A stretch of DNA of 64,000 nt, taken from Solobacterium sp. GTDB lineage: Bacteria > Bacillota_I > Bacilli_A > Erysipelotrichales > Erysipelotrichaceae. Below, in pieces: positions 42,054 to 50,343 of the stretch. The translations under genes and the position numbers were made by a program. Every line of letters starts with the position of its first letter. Position 1 is the first letter of the stretch. The stretch lies in the NCBI GenBank assembly GCA_017459725.1, contig JAFUCL010000075.1, positions 1 to 64,000 of the forward strand. Reading direction: 5' to 3'. A model generated the notes under the pieces. The model did not search any database and was not told the DNA's origin. It worked only from the letters and a program-made list of their open reading frames with translations.

Positions 42054-42776
42054 TCATAAATCTTCTTTACAGCGCAGGATTACCTCCCGCACTGCTTCAG
42101 CTCTTGCCAGCATGTATTCCCTGCTGTCCCGCAGTGTGCCGTCCGGATTGAACACAAACGCACTGTGCGCAACTCCATCAGCTGCCGACAGCAGCATCGT
42201 ATCCGCAAAATCATCCAGTGAAGCACGCAGTTCGGGATAGTTCCGGCGGAAACGGTCAATAACACGCATCACATTCTCTTCCGAAATCGTCAGACGGTCT
42301 CTTGATGTTTCACCGGCCGGGGCAAAATGAAACGCCAGGAAGAGATCGTGCGCAAGGATCCGGATGCGTATCTTCCGGATATCCTCATCATCATACCCGA
42401 GTCTTGCAAGTATACGGCAGGCAGATGTATCGGAATACTCCGCATGTCCGTGAAAGGATCTCAGTACAGTACCGTATGCGGTTGTTTTTTCCTGTACGGA
42501 AGCCGGTTTGCCGATATCGTGCAGGAATGCAGCGATGCGCAGGATCCTGAACGCATCCCCTTCCAGTCTGCTCTTATCCAGTCCGGCAGCGGTATGCAGT
42601 GTATGCATCAGCAGATCATAGCAGTGATACGGATGTTTCTGGTCATATCCCTTCATGGCCGCTATATCCGGGTCCAGTCCGGCAAGAAAAGACCAGGTCT
42701 CTCCTTCCGCCAGCCCGGGTATTTCATCTGCAGAAGCACACAGCAGTGCCTCAAACCGTTCTTTGTCTGTATTCAT
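42054..42776 (-). CDS. HD-domain protein (tRNA nucleotidyltransferase-type HD)
   Basis: A 240-aa predicted metal-dependent phosphohydrolase. The HD site is HTLHTAAGL ... IAAFLHDIGKPASV ... SFHGHAEYS, the same layout as the HD domain of bacterial CCA-adding enzymes, but no nucleotidyltransferase head is present. A nucleotide or RNA 2',3'-phosphate substrate is possible. Start 42776 with GGAGGATTGAG. It begins 1 bp after the HAD stop (TGAGATG). Confidence 0.82.
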   Translation of the reverse strand: MNTDKERFEALLCASADEIPGLAEGETWSFLAGLDPDIAAMKGYDQKHPYHCYDLLMHTLHTAAGLDKSRLEGDAFRILRIAAFLHDIGKPASVQEKTTAYGTVLRSFHGHAEYSDTSACRILARLGYDDEDIRKIRIRILAHDLFLAFHFAPAGETSRDRLTISEENVMRVIDRFRRNYPELRASLDDFADTMLLSAADGVAHSAFVFNPDGTLRDSREYMLARAEAVREVILRCKEDL

Positions 42777-42777
42777 C

Positions 42778-43554
42778 TCAATCCTCCGGAATCCACTCAT
42801 AATACTGACAGGCTTTCCGTATACCGTCTTCCCACGAGGCAGCTGTCACATAATCCGCCCTCATCTTCAGCTCTTCACAGCTGTTTCCCATTGCGATGGA
42901 TGTCCATACCGGATCAAACATCACAAGATCATTCATATCATCACCGAAGACGACCACATCCTCCGCTCTGCCGCCGATTCTCTGCAGCATACGCATGATG
43001 CCGTCCTTCTTCGCATCATACTGGCACACAATGTATTCCGGCGCAAGACGCAGATGTCCGAGCATGGACAGCCACGGCACCTTTTCTCCCGCATGCACAT
43101 GCATATAGATCTTGCAGATCTTATCCAGCTTACGGTAATCCAGGGAAGGTTCGTATAAATATGTAGTCGGCTCTTTACGCAGTCCTGCCTGTTCCAGGAA
43201 TGCATAATCCTTCATCCACACGCAGTCACTGTCATCCAGCATCAGGAGCCACCCTCTGCCTTCCTTCTCTGCTTCATCCAGGAATGCTTTTGCCTGATCC
43301 AGCGGCAGCGGTATATTCTCAACCAGCTCGCCATCCACAACCAGACCGCCTCCGCCGGCACAGACCATGTTCGTGATCCCTGCCCCGTCCGCAAATGCCT
43401 TTGCTTTATAGTGCGCACGTCCGGTCGCCGCTGCCACAAAGTGTCCGGCTTCCTGCAGCTGCTGCAGTGTCTTTGCCGCACTCGGCACAATCCTCCCCGT
43501 AGCAGGATCCGTCAGAGTACCGTCTATATCAAAGAAGAAATACCTGCGTCTCAT
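42778..43554 (-). CDS. Cof-type HAD-IIB hydrolase
   Basis: A 258-aa cytosolic sugar-phosphate or flavin phosphatase. It has motif I YFFFDIDGTLTDP (Asp nucleophile), motif II FVAAATGRA, and the C-terminal metal motif VVFGDDMNDLVMF, with a C2B cap between. Substrate not predictable. It overlaps the ComB-like gene by 4 bp and is followed directly by the HD gene, forming a three-gene unit. Confidence 0.9.
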   Translation of the reverse strand: MRRRYFFFDIDGTLTDPATGRIVPSAAKTLQQLQEAGHFVAAATGRAHYKAKAFADGAGITNMVCAGGGGLVVDGELVENIPLPLDQAKAFLDEAEKEGRGWLLMLDDSDCVWMKDYAFLEQAGLRKEPTTYLYEPSLDYRKLDKICKIYMHVHAGEKVPWLSMLGHLRLAPEYIVCQYDAKKDGIMRMLQRIGGRAEDVVVFGDDMNDLVMFDPVWTSIAMGNSCEELKMRADYVTAASWEDGIRKACQYYEWIPED

Positions 43555-44255
43555 TCCGGCATACCCGTGTATACTGCTTCAGACTTATAGAGACCGTTCT
43601 GCTGTGTGATTCTCACGGCAAAAGGAAAGACGTCATGCTGAACGGAAATATGGAAATCAGCTTCCGGGAATACTGCCTGCTGGGCCGGATCAAAGAACTT
43701 CCTTCCCTCCGTATACCGGAGGGCCTGTGCTTTCTCCTCTATGTCTGACATCGGTTTCCCAATGAGAAGACTGCGGATATATTCGGCACACAGCGTATCT
43801 TCTTCTGTTGGACGGACACCTTCCCATCCCATGCAGACAAGCGATACGATATCGGGATTTCTTGTTTTGATATATGCCGCAGTTGACGCCGCTGTCAGTA
43901 AAGATCCGCCTAAGAGTTCCTGTGCATGAACTGCTGCACGGATGCCCTGGGTACCGGCACTGGTTGTATGCACGGCTCTTCTTCCGCTGAAATCAATGCC
44001 CTGTACGGAAGACGGTGAATTGCCGTAGTCAAAACCGGGAAGAATCGCTCCTTTGCGCTCTCCGGCAAGAATATAGTCCGGATGCTCCTTTTTCAGTGCA
44101 TATGCCGTTTCAAGATCAGCGACCGGATAGATACATTCCATTCCCTGTGCCAGCATGCATGCTTCAAGGGAAAAGGCTCTGAACACATCTATAATAACGG
44201 TCAGCCCTTCTGCCCGGGCGGCACCTTCCTTCAGCTGCAGTATCCTGATTTCCAT
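43551..44255 (-). CDS. ComB-like 2-phosphosulfolactate phosphatase family protein
   Basis: The 234-aa protein shows the ComB fold: VIIDVFRAFSLEACML, DYGNSPSSV, and HTTSAGTQGIRAA. Founding members dephosphorylate 2-phosphosulfolactate in coenzyme M synthesis, but bacterial homologues without that pathway are common, and no other CoM or sulfolactate gene is here, so the substrate is uncertain. Start 44255 (MEIRILQL) has GGAGG 8 nt upstream. A TATAAT box at 44278-44283 gives it a short leader. Confidence 0.85.
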   Translation of the reverse strand: MEIRILQLKEGAARAEGLTVIIDVFRAFSLEACMLAQGMECIYPVADLETAYALKKEHPDYILAGERKGAILPGFDYGNSPSSVQGIDFSGRRAVHTTSAGTQGIRAAVHAQELLGGSLLTAASTAAYIKTRNPDIVSLVCMGWEGVRPTEEDTLCAEYIRSLLIGKPMSDIEEKAQALRYTEGRKFFDPAQQAVFPEADFHISVQHDVFPFAVRITQQNGLYKSEAVYTGMPE

Positions 44256-44290
44256 ATGCATTTCCTCCCGCCATCCAATTATACTATCAG

Positions 44291-44322
44291 GCAAAAGAAA
44301 ACATGAATCATGTGATTCATGT
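44291..44322 (-). terminator. Terminator of the small HTH-like gene
   Basis: A 10-bp stem ACATGAATCA/TGATTCATGT (44301-44310, 44313-44322), TG loop, followed on the minus strand by TTTCTTTTG and then a TATAAT promoter for the ComB-like gene. Confidence 0.8.
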
Positions 44323-44333
44323 CTCGGAAACGT

Positions 44334-44558
44334 TTATACTCTGTCCATGCCCAGTATCTTTGACAGCTGATGATAACACAGCAGTGCATCACTGTCGCTG
44401 ATACCGGTGCGGTCCGCACACTGGTATGCGGTTTTGCCGTCAAGGAACTGTCTCAGCACAAGGATTGTCTCCTCCACCGACAAGCGGTAGATCCCGCTGC
44501 TGAAACTGTTCTGGGCCTGGTACAGGTTTTCCGGATAGATCTTTTCAAGCGTTGTCAT
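44334..44558 (-). CDS. Small protein, possible helix-turn-helix
   Basis: Not recognised. The 74-aa protein is soluble, and residues 28-70 (EETILVLRQFLDGKTAYQCA, then DRTGISDSDALLCYHQLSKI) have the pattern of a helix-turn-helix pair, as in small sigma-70 region 4-like or antitoxin-type regulators. Start 44558 with AGGAGGCGGAG was chosen. It lies between two terminators, so it may be mono-cistronic or read through from the GNAT gene. Confidence 0.6.
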   Translation of the reverse strand: MTTLEKIYPENLYQAQNSFSSGIYRLSVEETILVLRQFLDGKTAYQCADRTGISDSDALLCYHQLSKILGMDRV

Positions 44559-44594
44559 ATTTTTCTCCGCCTCCTGACCATATCCTACTGCCGG

Positions 44595-44630
44595 CATAAA
44601 AATACGATGTACAGAATACTGTACACCGTA
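44595..44630 (-). terminator. Terminator of the GNAT gene
   Basis: A 12-bp stem TACGATGTACAG/CTGTACACCGTA (44603-44614, 44619-44630; one mismatch-type G-U) with AATA loop, followed on the minus strand by TTTTTATGC. Confidence 0.85.
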
Positions 44631-44633
44631 TGA

Positions 44634-45146
44634 TCATTTCAGTTTTTTGCTGTAATGATACAGTTTGCTTTCCGGAAGGAATCCGTCCAGGGTGAAGCCG
44701 CTCTTTTCAAGCACATGCCGGCTGACTGTATTATCACGGTGGCATTCTGCTTCCGCTGAAGCAATTCCGGCATCCGCAAAGAACTGCAGCATCACCGGTA
44801 TAATCTCCGACATATAGCCGTTGTTCCAGAATTTTGAACCCAGGCAGAAACCGACATTGACGGAATTGGTCCGGTGTCTGTAGGCAGCGTTGAATTCACC
44901 TATAGGCTGCTTTGTATCCTCCTGCACAATGACCCAGTCAAAGAAATACGGAATCCCGTAATACGGTATGCGGGCACGGCAGTAACGGTATGAATCCTCC
45001 AGGTCCCTGCACGAGGACTGTTCCAGATACCGGAATGTCTCGGGATCGGACTGCCAGTTCGAATAGATCTGCTTATAATCATCCTGTTCAAATGCGCGCA
45101 GGAGCAGTCTTCCTGTACGTACCTGCTGTGACTTGGGTTCGTTCAT
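44634..45146 (-). CDS. GNAT acetyltransferase, RimJ/RimL type
   Basis: A 170-aa N-acetyltransferase: TGRLLLRAFEQDDYKQIY at the N-terminus, SVNVGFCLGSKFWNNGYMSE for the acetyl-CoA loop (the usual Q/RxxGxG/A is relaxed here), and NTVSRHVLEKSGFTLDG at the C-terminus. Ribosomal protein, small-molecule or drug substrates are all possible. It overlaps the upstream gene by 4 bp. Confidence 0.88.
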   Translation of the reverse strand: MNEPKSQQVRTGRLLLRAFEQDDYKQIYSNWQSDPETFRYLEQSSCRDLEDSYRYCRARIPYYGIPYFFDWVIVQEDTKQPIGEFNAAYRHRTNSVNVGFCLGSKFWNNGYMSEIIPVMLQFFADAGIASAEAECHRDNTVSRHVLEKSGFTLDGFLPESKLYHYSKKLK

Positions 45147-46039
45147 AACAATCCTCCTTCGCTCAGATGGTACAGATCTTCCTCACTGAGAGCTTCCAGG
45201 CGGAAGTCAGACGCGTCATAGTACGATGTATTCAGGCCTTCCAGACGGCTCAGAAACAGATTGTACGGGATCATACCGACAGCCCGGCCTTCCGCCGAAC
45301 TGTAGAGACGGGCATACCAGCGGTTTACCTGTATCTCGGCTGTCCCATTGTTCAGATCATAGTAAGGCAGCGGCACTTCCGGCTGCAGCGGCAATACCAC
45401 CGGTACATTGGAAGGAACCGTCAGCACACCTGTATGTGCATCATCATCCGCAAACAGTTCTGCTTCCGCAATGAAGCAGACCTGCGACTGCAGAGCATGC
45501 ATCCAGTCACGGAATGCATTCGGTGTCGTGCCTGACCAGAAGGATTCCGCTTCTTTCTTACCGCAGCTGATACGGTGCATTGCACATGAAAAGGAAAGAA
45601 CCTGATCTTCAGCTGTCAGCATCGGCAGCATCATCTCATGCAGAATGCGCAGATTCAGAATCTGCACATCTTCCTCCATATCGATGATTCTGTGTGTGGT
45701 GACAGGATCTCCGTTCAGAAACAGACTGCATGTCCAGTGTCTTGCCGTACGCAGCACCATGCCCAGGAAAGCCGCAATCTCCTCATCAGATGTCGGCAGC
45801 GGCAGCGTAATGGTAACTTCCTTTTCCTCACCGTCCTGCCAGCGTACACGGATACCTCTTCCGATTGCCTGCGGAAGAAAGGCCGTGAATCCGTACTTAT
45901 TGGTTTTGCCGGGCGTCAGATGCATGCCTTCATAACAGCCGTACTGCAGGTCTTCACCCAGCAGCACCGACAATGGGAGCGGACGCGGAAAAACAGATTT
46001 CTGGACAATATGTATTTCCATGACCCGCAAAGCAGACAT
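45143..46039 (-). CDS. DUF4299-like protein of unknown function
   Basis: A 298-aa soluble protein. The GRGIRVRWQDGEEKEVTITLPLP and TSDEEIAAFLGMVL segments remind me of DUF4299, but I could not confirm this. No catalytic motif is visible. ATG 46039 (AGAAGG 4 nt upstream) was chosen; an internal ATG at 46021 begins at MEIHIVQK. It overlaps the GNAT gene, suggesting the two act together. Confidence 0.65.
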   Translation of the reverse strand: MSALRVMEIHIVQKSVFPRPLPLSVLLGEDLQYGCYEGMHLTPGKTNKYGFTAFLPQAIGRGIRVRWQDGEEKEVTITLPLPTSDEEIAAFLGMVLRTARHWTCSLFLNGDPVTTHRIIDMEEDVQILNLRILHEMMLPMLTAEDQVLSFSCAMHRISCGKKEAESFWSGTTPNAFRDWMHALQSQVCFIAEAELFADDDAHTGVLTVPSNVPVVLPLQPEVPLPYYDLNNGTAEIQVNRWYARLYSSAEGRAVGMIPYNLFLSRLEGLNTSYYDASDFRLEALSEEDLYHLSEGGLL

Positions 46040-46117
46040 ACAGACCTTCTTTCCCTACCGGACACCTGCCGTTTTTGTCATCATATCACGGTTCACGCAG
46101 ACGCGGACGGATTCTTA

Positions 46118-46144
46118 AGAAAAAAACACAGGTTATTCCTGTGT
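46118..46144 (-). terminator. Terminator of the rpsP-trmD operon
   Basis: A 7-bp stem ACACAGG/CCTGTGT (46126-46132, 46138-46144), followed on the minus strand by TTTTTT. The trmD stop codon (46133-46135) lies in the loop. Confidence 0.85.
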
Positions 46145-46855
46145 CTTATCGTATTCTTCCAGAAGTTTCTTCTCTTCTTTGCTAAGCTCATGCGCCGCAA
46201 AGAGATCCGGCCGCAGCTCTCTTGTTTTCAGCAGTGACTGCAGAAGACGCCACTTTCTGATATTTTCATGATGCCCGGAAAGCATAATATCAGGGACTTT
46301 GTCGCCGTTGTAATCAGCGGGCTGGGTATACTGCGGATACTCCAGCAGACCGTTCTCGTATGATTCATCATCCGCCGAATCACGCCGGATTGCCCCATCC
46401 AGCAGCCGTACAACCGCATCCGAAATGACCATGGAGGCCAGTTCCCCGCCGGTCAGCACATAATCCCCGATGGACACACATTCATCCACATGCTTCTCGA
46501 TCCGTGCATCCAGGCCTTCGTAATGACCGCACAGAATGACCAGATGCTCATATGACGCAAACTCATGCGCACACTGCTGATCAAACTTCCTGCCGCCGGC
46601 TGCCATGAGGATAACATGACTGTCCGGTGTACGCACCGAATCCAGGGCATCCAGCACCGGCTGACACTTCATCACCATACCGGCACCGCCGCCGAACGGT
46701 GTATCATCCACATGTCTGTATTTGTCATGCGCAAAATCCCGGATCTGCACACAGTCCATGGCCACTATGCCTTTTTCCCTGGCCCGTCCCACTATGGATG
46801 TATGCATGAAGTTCTCATACATTTCCGGAAACAGCGTCAGATATGTGATTCTCAC
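46133..46855 (-). CDS. trmD: tRNA (guanine-N1)-methyltransferase
   Basis: SPOUT-fold enzyme making m1G37, which prevents +1 frameshifting. The 240-aa protein has YLTLFPEMYENFMHTSIVGRA, DDTPFGGGAGMVMKCQPV, ILCGHYEGLDARIEKHVDE and IGDYVLTGGELASMV, which is the trefoil-knot SAM site. It overlaps rimM by 4 bp. In this genome the operon ends here; rplS has been moved to its own unit. Confidence 0.98.
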   Translation of the reverse strand: MRITYLTLFPEMYENFMHTSIVGRAREKGIVAMDCVQIRDFAHDKYRHVDDTPFGGGAGMVMKCQPVLDALDSVRTPDSHVILMAAGGRKFDQQCAHEFASYEHLVILCGHYEGLDARIEKHVDECVSIGDYVLTGGELASMVISDAVVRLLDGAIRRDSADDESYENGLLEYPQYTQPADYNGDKVPDIMLSGHHENIRKWRLLQSLLKTRELRPDLFAAHELSKEEKKLLEEYDKTQE

Positions 46856-47361
46856 AGCAGTCCCTCAATTACATGCACGGTGATGCGGTTGGCATCCTCA
46901 TCGATTTTCTTCACAAAGAACGGCACATTCGGAATCAGAACATCACTCTGACCTTCCCGTTCCACCCGCAGATTGTTCTGCGCTCCGTTTGTCTCTTCCA
47001 CGTCAATGACGGTGCCGATGAGATAACCTTCCTCATCTTCAACTTCCATCCCAATCAGCTCATCAAAGTAGTACTCGCCTTCCGGCAGTTCATGACGGTC
47101 TGAATCGAGAATATAGACATCACAGTTCTTCAGCGGTTCAATCTCATTGATGGTCGGATACTCTTCAAAAGCAACCAGCGGATATCCCTTATGCACGCGG
47201 AATGAACGCACCGTTGCCGGCACCAGCTCATCATTCACCAGAATAAGAACCGTATTGCCCTTCGCATAGCGGATCTCATCAAAGTCGGAGTAGCTCTCGA
47301 TTTTCGCTTCTCCCTTAAGACCATGCGTATTGATAATCGTACCGATTCTGATATAACCCAT
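46852..47361 (-). CDS. rimM: 16S rRNA processing protein RimM
   Basis: Assists assembly of the 30S head. The 169-aa protein has the N-terminal barrel (IRIGTIINTHGLKGEAKIE) and the PRC-barrel C-terminal half (ELPEGEYYFDELIGMEV; GAQNNLRVEREGQ; LIPNVPFFVKKID). SD GGAGG is 4 nt upstream and follows directly on the T-run of a hairpin (47370-47398). Confidence 0.96.
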   Translation of the reverse strand: MGYIRIGTIINTHGLKGEAKIESYSDFDEIRYAKGNTVLILVNDELVPATVRSFRVHKGYPLVAFEEYPTINEIEPLKNCDVYILDSDRHELPEGEYYFDELIGMEVEDEEGYLIGTVIDVEETNGAQNNLRVEREGQSDVLIPNVPFFVKKIDEDANRITVHVIEGLL

Positions 47362-47369
47362 ACTACCTC

Positions 47370-47398
47370 CAAAAAGAAAGGATGCCGTAAAGCATCCT
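47370..47398 (-). terminator. Terminator-like hairpin between khpA and rimM
   Basis: A 7-bp stem AGGATGC/GCATCCT (47379-47385, 47392-47398), loop of 6, then on the minus strand TTCTTTTT and immediately GGAGG of rimM. It is inside a normally co-transcribed operon, so it is probably leaky. Confidence 0.7.
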
Positions 47399-47646
47399 CA
47401 GATCTGTTCAAACGTAATGGAAACGCGCTTGTTCTCTGTATGGGAAGCGACAGCCATAACCTGCCTGAGAGCAGAAGCCATCATGCCTTTTCTCCCGATC
47501 AGACGCGCAATGTCCTCGTCCTTCGCTCTGACACGAAGCAGAACTTCACGGTCATTGTCGCCGGGCATCTCGGTAACTTCCAGATGCTCGCGATCTTCAA
47601 CCATCGGTTCGACCAGATTCAGCAAAACCTTATCGAGTTCTGCCAT
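47398..47646 (-). CDS. khpA: KH-domain RNA-binding protein KhpA
   Basis: Small RNA chaperone partnering with KhpB (not in the window). The 82-aa protein is a single KH domain with the GxxG loop in ARLIGRKGMMASALRQV. The rpsP-khpA-rimM-trmD order is conserved. It starts 6 bp after the rpsP stop. Confidence 0.95.
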   Translation of the reverse strand: MAELDKVLLNLVEPMVEDREHLEVTEMPGDNDREVLLRVRAKDEDIARLIGRKGMMASALRQVMAVASHTENKRVSITFEQI

Positions 47647-47652
47647 GATCCC

Positions 47653-47940
47653 TTACTTCTTCGCTTTCTTTGCAGCTTCCTTTTCTTCATGGAACTGCTT
47701 CATGATACCCTGTCCGGACAGAATGTTGCGGACTGTATCGGAAGGCTGTGCACCTTTTCTCAGCCAGTCAAGCGCCTTCTCCGCATCAACGGAAACAGTA
47801 GCCGGATCGGTTGTCGGGTTGATATAACCCAGTGTGTCGATTGCACGGCCGTCTCTGCGTGTACGTGCATCCATTGCAACGATACGATATCTCGGAGCTT
47901 TCTTTGCGCCCATTCTTGTCAGTCTCAGTTTTACTGCCAT
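47653..47940 (-). CDS. rpsP: 30S ribosomal protein S16
   Basis: Assembly protein of the 30S body. The 95-aa protein starts [21 protein letters not shown] and ends in a Lys/Ala-rich tail ([11 protein letters not shown]). Start 47940 with GAAGGAGGAAATG was chosen over upstream in-frame codons, which lie within the promoter. ffh, usually upstream, is not present. Confidence 0.98.
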   Translation of the reverse strand: MAVKLRLTRMGAKKAPRYRIVAMDARTRRDGRAIDTLGYINPTTDPATVSVDAEKALDWLRKGAQPSDTVRNILSGQGIMKQFHEEKEAAKKAKK

Positions 47941-47968
47941 AATACATTTCCTCCTTCGCGCAATGTCT

Positions 47969-47996
47969 ATTATACATAGACGAATAAAGGTGTCAA
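47969..47996 (-). promoter_or_regulatory. Promoter of rpsP
   Basis: TTGACA (47991-47996), 16-bp spacer, TATAAT (47969-47974), both perfect consensus hexamers, on the minus strand. The -35 box lies inside the downstream arm of the CapA-gene hairpin. Confidence 0.9.
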
Positions 47997-48014
47997 GCAA
48001 TTTTACTTGACACC
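47980..48014 (-). terminator. Terminator of the CapA-like gene
   Basis: A 9-bp perfect stem GGTGTCAAG/CTTGACACC (47989-47997, 48006-48014), followed on the minus strand by TTTATT. It shares sequence with the rpsP -35 region. Confidence 0.7.
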
Positions 48015-48021
48015 TGTGTTT

Positions 48022-49185
48022 TTATACACCGCCTACCGCAATGGAAGGATCCAGTTCTGTTATAACAGCTTTGTACTCCTCGTAGATCTGTTCATGATTC
48101 GGCAGATGCGCATCATCCAGCTGATCAAACGGTATGACTTTAAAGGAATGATACCCCGGTGCGTAATACGTATACACAAGATCTGCTTTCACATCGGAGA
48201 TTTCAATCGTTGTCTCACCCTTGTCCACGGTCTTGGTAATTGTCAGACCGCCGATCATACCAATCAGACGCTCCAGACCATCCTGGGCACTCAGCAGATT
48301 GCCCATTGCATAGAAGCACACGGAATCACCGATTCTCTCTGCCGGTTCAATGACATGGGGATGATTGCCGATGATAATGTCTGCACCTGCTTCCGCAAGC
48401 TGTCTTGCCAGGGCTGCCTGTTCATCACTGACACCCATATAGTATTCAATGCCCCAGTGCATTGCCGCAATCACGACATCAGCCTTTTCCTTTGCCCTGC
48501 GCACCTGATCCAGCAGTGCTTCCTCATTGCCCGTAAACACATTGACCAGGTATTCCTTGCCTTCCGGCGGCACCAGACCGTTGGTTCCGTACGTCCATGA
48601 TACAAATGCATAGGTAATGCCGTTGATCTCATGCACGGGAATCTCCGCCTGCTCTTCCGCTGAAATATACGTACCGGCTTCCACAACACCGGTCTTAGAT
48701 TTCCAGTATTCGTGTGAGCGCAGGATACCTTCTTCGCCGACGTCCAGGGAATGGTTGGTTGCCGTGGATACCAGGTTGAAGCCGATATCTGTCATATTGT
48801 CCCCGAATTCCTGCGGACTGTTGAACATCGGATATGTGGACAGTCCGAGTTCCGTACCGCCCAGCATCGTCTCCTGATTGTAGTAAGCAAGATCATACTT
48901 GGATACGATCGGCTCCAGCAGTTCAATCATGGAACTGAAGTCGTAGGAACCATCCGGCTGCATTGCATCATAGTACACAGCCCCGTGCAGCAGACCATCC
49001 CCTGCAAAAAACAGGGTAGCCTGATACACTTCCGGTTCCGGCTCAGGTGTCGGTGTGGGAGCGGCTGCAGGTTCCACGGTTGCGGCCGGTTTGCTCTCCG
49101 GCACTCCGGCTGCCCTTGCGGCAATGCCGATCACCAGTGCCGCACACAGAACCGCCAGCAGTCCGCCCATTGCTTTTCTGTTCAT
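48022..49185 (-). CDS. CapA family protein (PGA_cap, metallophosphatase-like), membrane anchored
   Basis: The 387-aa protein has a membrane anchor or signal at 7-27, a Pro/Thr/Glu linker (28-52), and the calcineurin-like CapA domain: LFFAGDGLLHG, YNQETMLGG, STATNHSLDVG, AAMHWGIEYYMG, IIIGNHPHVIEPAE. CapA proteins are linked to poly-gamma-glutamate capsules, yet no capB/capC is present, so the substrate is uncertain. Start 49185 with GGAGGGG 3 nt upstream. The potD terminator T-run touches that SD. Confidence 0.88.
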   Translation of the reverse strand: MNRKAMGGLLAVLCAALVIGIAARAAGVPESKPAATVEPAAAPTPTPEPEPEVYQATLFFAGDGLLHGAVYYDAMQPDGSYDFSSMIELLEPIVSKYDLAYYNQETMLGGTELGLSTYPMFNSPQEFGDNMTDIGFNLVSTATNHSLDVGEEGILRSHEYWKSKTGVVEAGTYISAEEQAEIPVHEINGITYAFVSWTYGTNGLVPPEGKEYLVNVFTGNEEALLDQVRRAKEKADVVIAAMHWGIEYYMGVSDEQAALARQLAEAGADIIIGNHPHVIEPAERIGDSVCFYAMGNLLSAQDGLERLIGMIGGLTITKTVDKGETTIEISDVKADLVYTYYAPGYHSFKVIPFDQLDDAHLPNHEQIYEEYKAVITELDPSIAVGGV

Positions 49186-49194
49186 AATCCCCTC

Positions 49195-49220
49195 CAAAAA
49201 ATGCTCTTCCGAAGAAGAGC
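49195..49220 (-). terminator. Terminator of the pot operon, abutting the CapA-gene SD
   Basis: A 7-bp stem GCTCTTC/GAAGAGC (49203-49209, 49214-49220) with a stable TTCG tetraloop on the minus strand, then ATTTTTTGGAGG. Confidence 0.85.
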
Positions 49221-49230
49221 GTTTGTTTTA

Positions 49231-50343
49231 TCAGTTGCTGCCGATCTTGACTTTATTCCAGCGGTCGGAGAGTTCCTGACGGAGTGTTTCATTGAAGTGG
49301 AACACTTCATCCTTGTCATAACCGCTGCGCGGAATGTAAGCAGAGATACCGCCGTATGTGCCGTCATCTGCAGAGAGTTCTTCAAAGACCTTGCGGTTGA
49401 CAGCTGTATAGCCGATTTCATCGGAGTTCTGATAGGAAGCATCATAGTCAGTGATGTAATCGATGAAGGCATGGGCAAGACCCGGGCATCCCGCATTTGC
49501 AGGAATGACCATTGCATCAACCCAGATATTGGTTCCCTGATCCGGCTCGATGAATTCCATATCCTCATTTTCGGAGAGGACATATGCAGCATCACCGGAA
49601 TACATCAGAGCGATATCCTTCTCACCGTTCATCATTGCATCGATGACTTCATCGGTAACATATGCCGGTTCAACTGCCTTGTCCATGTTGACGAGCCAGT
49701 CAAAGGCAGCATCGATCTGAGCAGGATCATCGGTGTTCATGGAGTAACCGAGTGCCTTGAAAGCCACCATGAAGGCATCACGCTGGGAGTCATACATGAA
49801 TACTTTTCCCTTGTATGTCTCATCCTGCAGGATATCCCAGCCCTTTTCCTTGATCACAGCCGGATCAACGTTGTTCTTGTTGTAGACAAGACCGACAGAT
49901 CCCCAGAAATACGGAACGGCATATTCAAGGTTCGGATCAAATACTTTCTGCATTTCTCTGACTGCCGGATCCAGTTGGTCCAGATTCTCCAGAGCATTGA
50001 GATCAAGCTTCTGCAGCATGTTCTCGCTGATCAGACGTTCAATGCTGTAATCGGACGGAACCAGAACATCATAGGCACTGCCGCCCAGCAGCTTTGTATA
50101 CATGGATTCATTGGAATCAAATGTCTCATACTTGACGGTAGCGTTATATGCCTTCTCAAAATCGCCGAGTACATTTTCCCCGATATACTCACCGGCATTG
50201 TATACATTGATAACGCTGCAGCCATACAGCTCCTTGGCATCCTTGGTTTCCGTTGCTGCAGCCGAACCGGATCCTGAGGATCCGCCGCATCCGGCAAGCA
50301 GCACCAGGGAACTAGCCAAGAGGATTTTCGAAATCTTTTTCAT
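49231..50343 (-). CDS. potD: Spermidine/putrescine-binding lipoprotein PotD
   Basis: Extracellular substrate receptor of the polyamine ABC importer. The 370-aa protein has a signal with lipobox LAGC (Cys19), a Gly/Ser-rich linker, and the PotD fold: VINVYNAGEYIGENVLGDFEK, YDVLVPSDYSIERLI, VPYFWGSVGLVYNK, LMYSGDAAYVL, GTNIWVDAMVIPANA. Its start is 32 bp inside potC, with GAAAGGAAAAG as SD. Confidence 0.96.
   Translation of the reverse strand: MKKISKILLASSLVLLAGCGGSSGSGSAAATETKDAKELYGCSVINVYNAGEYIGENVLGDFEKAYNATVKYETFDSNESMYTKLLGGSAYDVLVPSDYSIERLISENMLQKLDLNALENLDQLDPAVREMQKVFDPNLEYAVPYFWGSVGLVYNKNNVDPAVIKEKGWDILQDETYKGKVFMYDSQRDAFMVAFKALGYSMNTDDPAQIDAAFDWLVNMDKAVEPAYVTDEVIDAMMNGEKDIALMYSGDAAYVLSENEDMEFIEPDQGTNIWVDAMVIPANAGCPGLAHAFIDYITDYDASYQNSDEIGYTAVNRKVFEELSADDGTYGGISAYIPRSGYDKDEVFHFNETLRQELSDRWNKVKIGSN

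Noticed and set aside
48751-50277. An open frame of about 500 codons on the plus strand
   Set aside because: It is antisense to the CapA-like gene and potD, both well supported. No SD, promoter or domain was seen.
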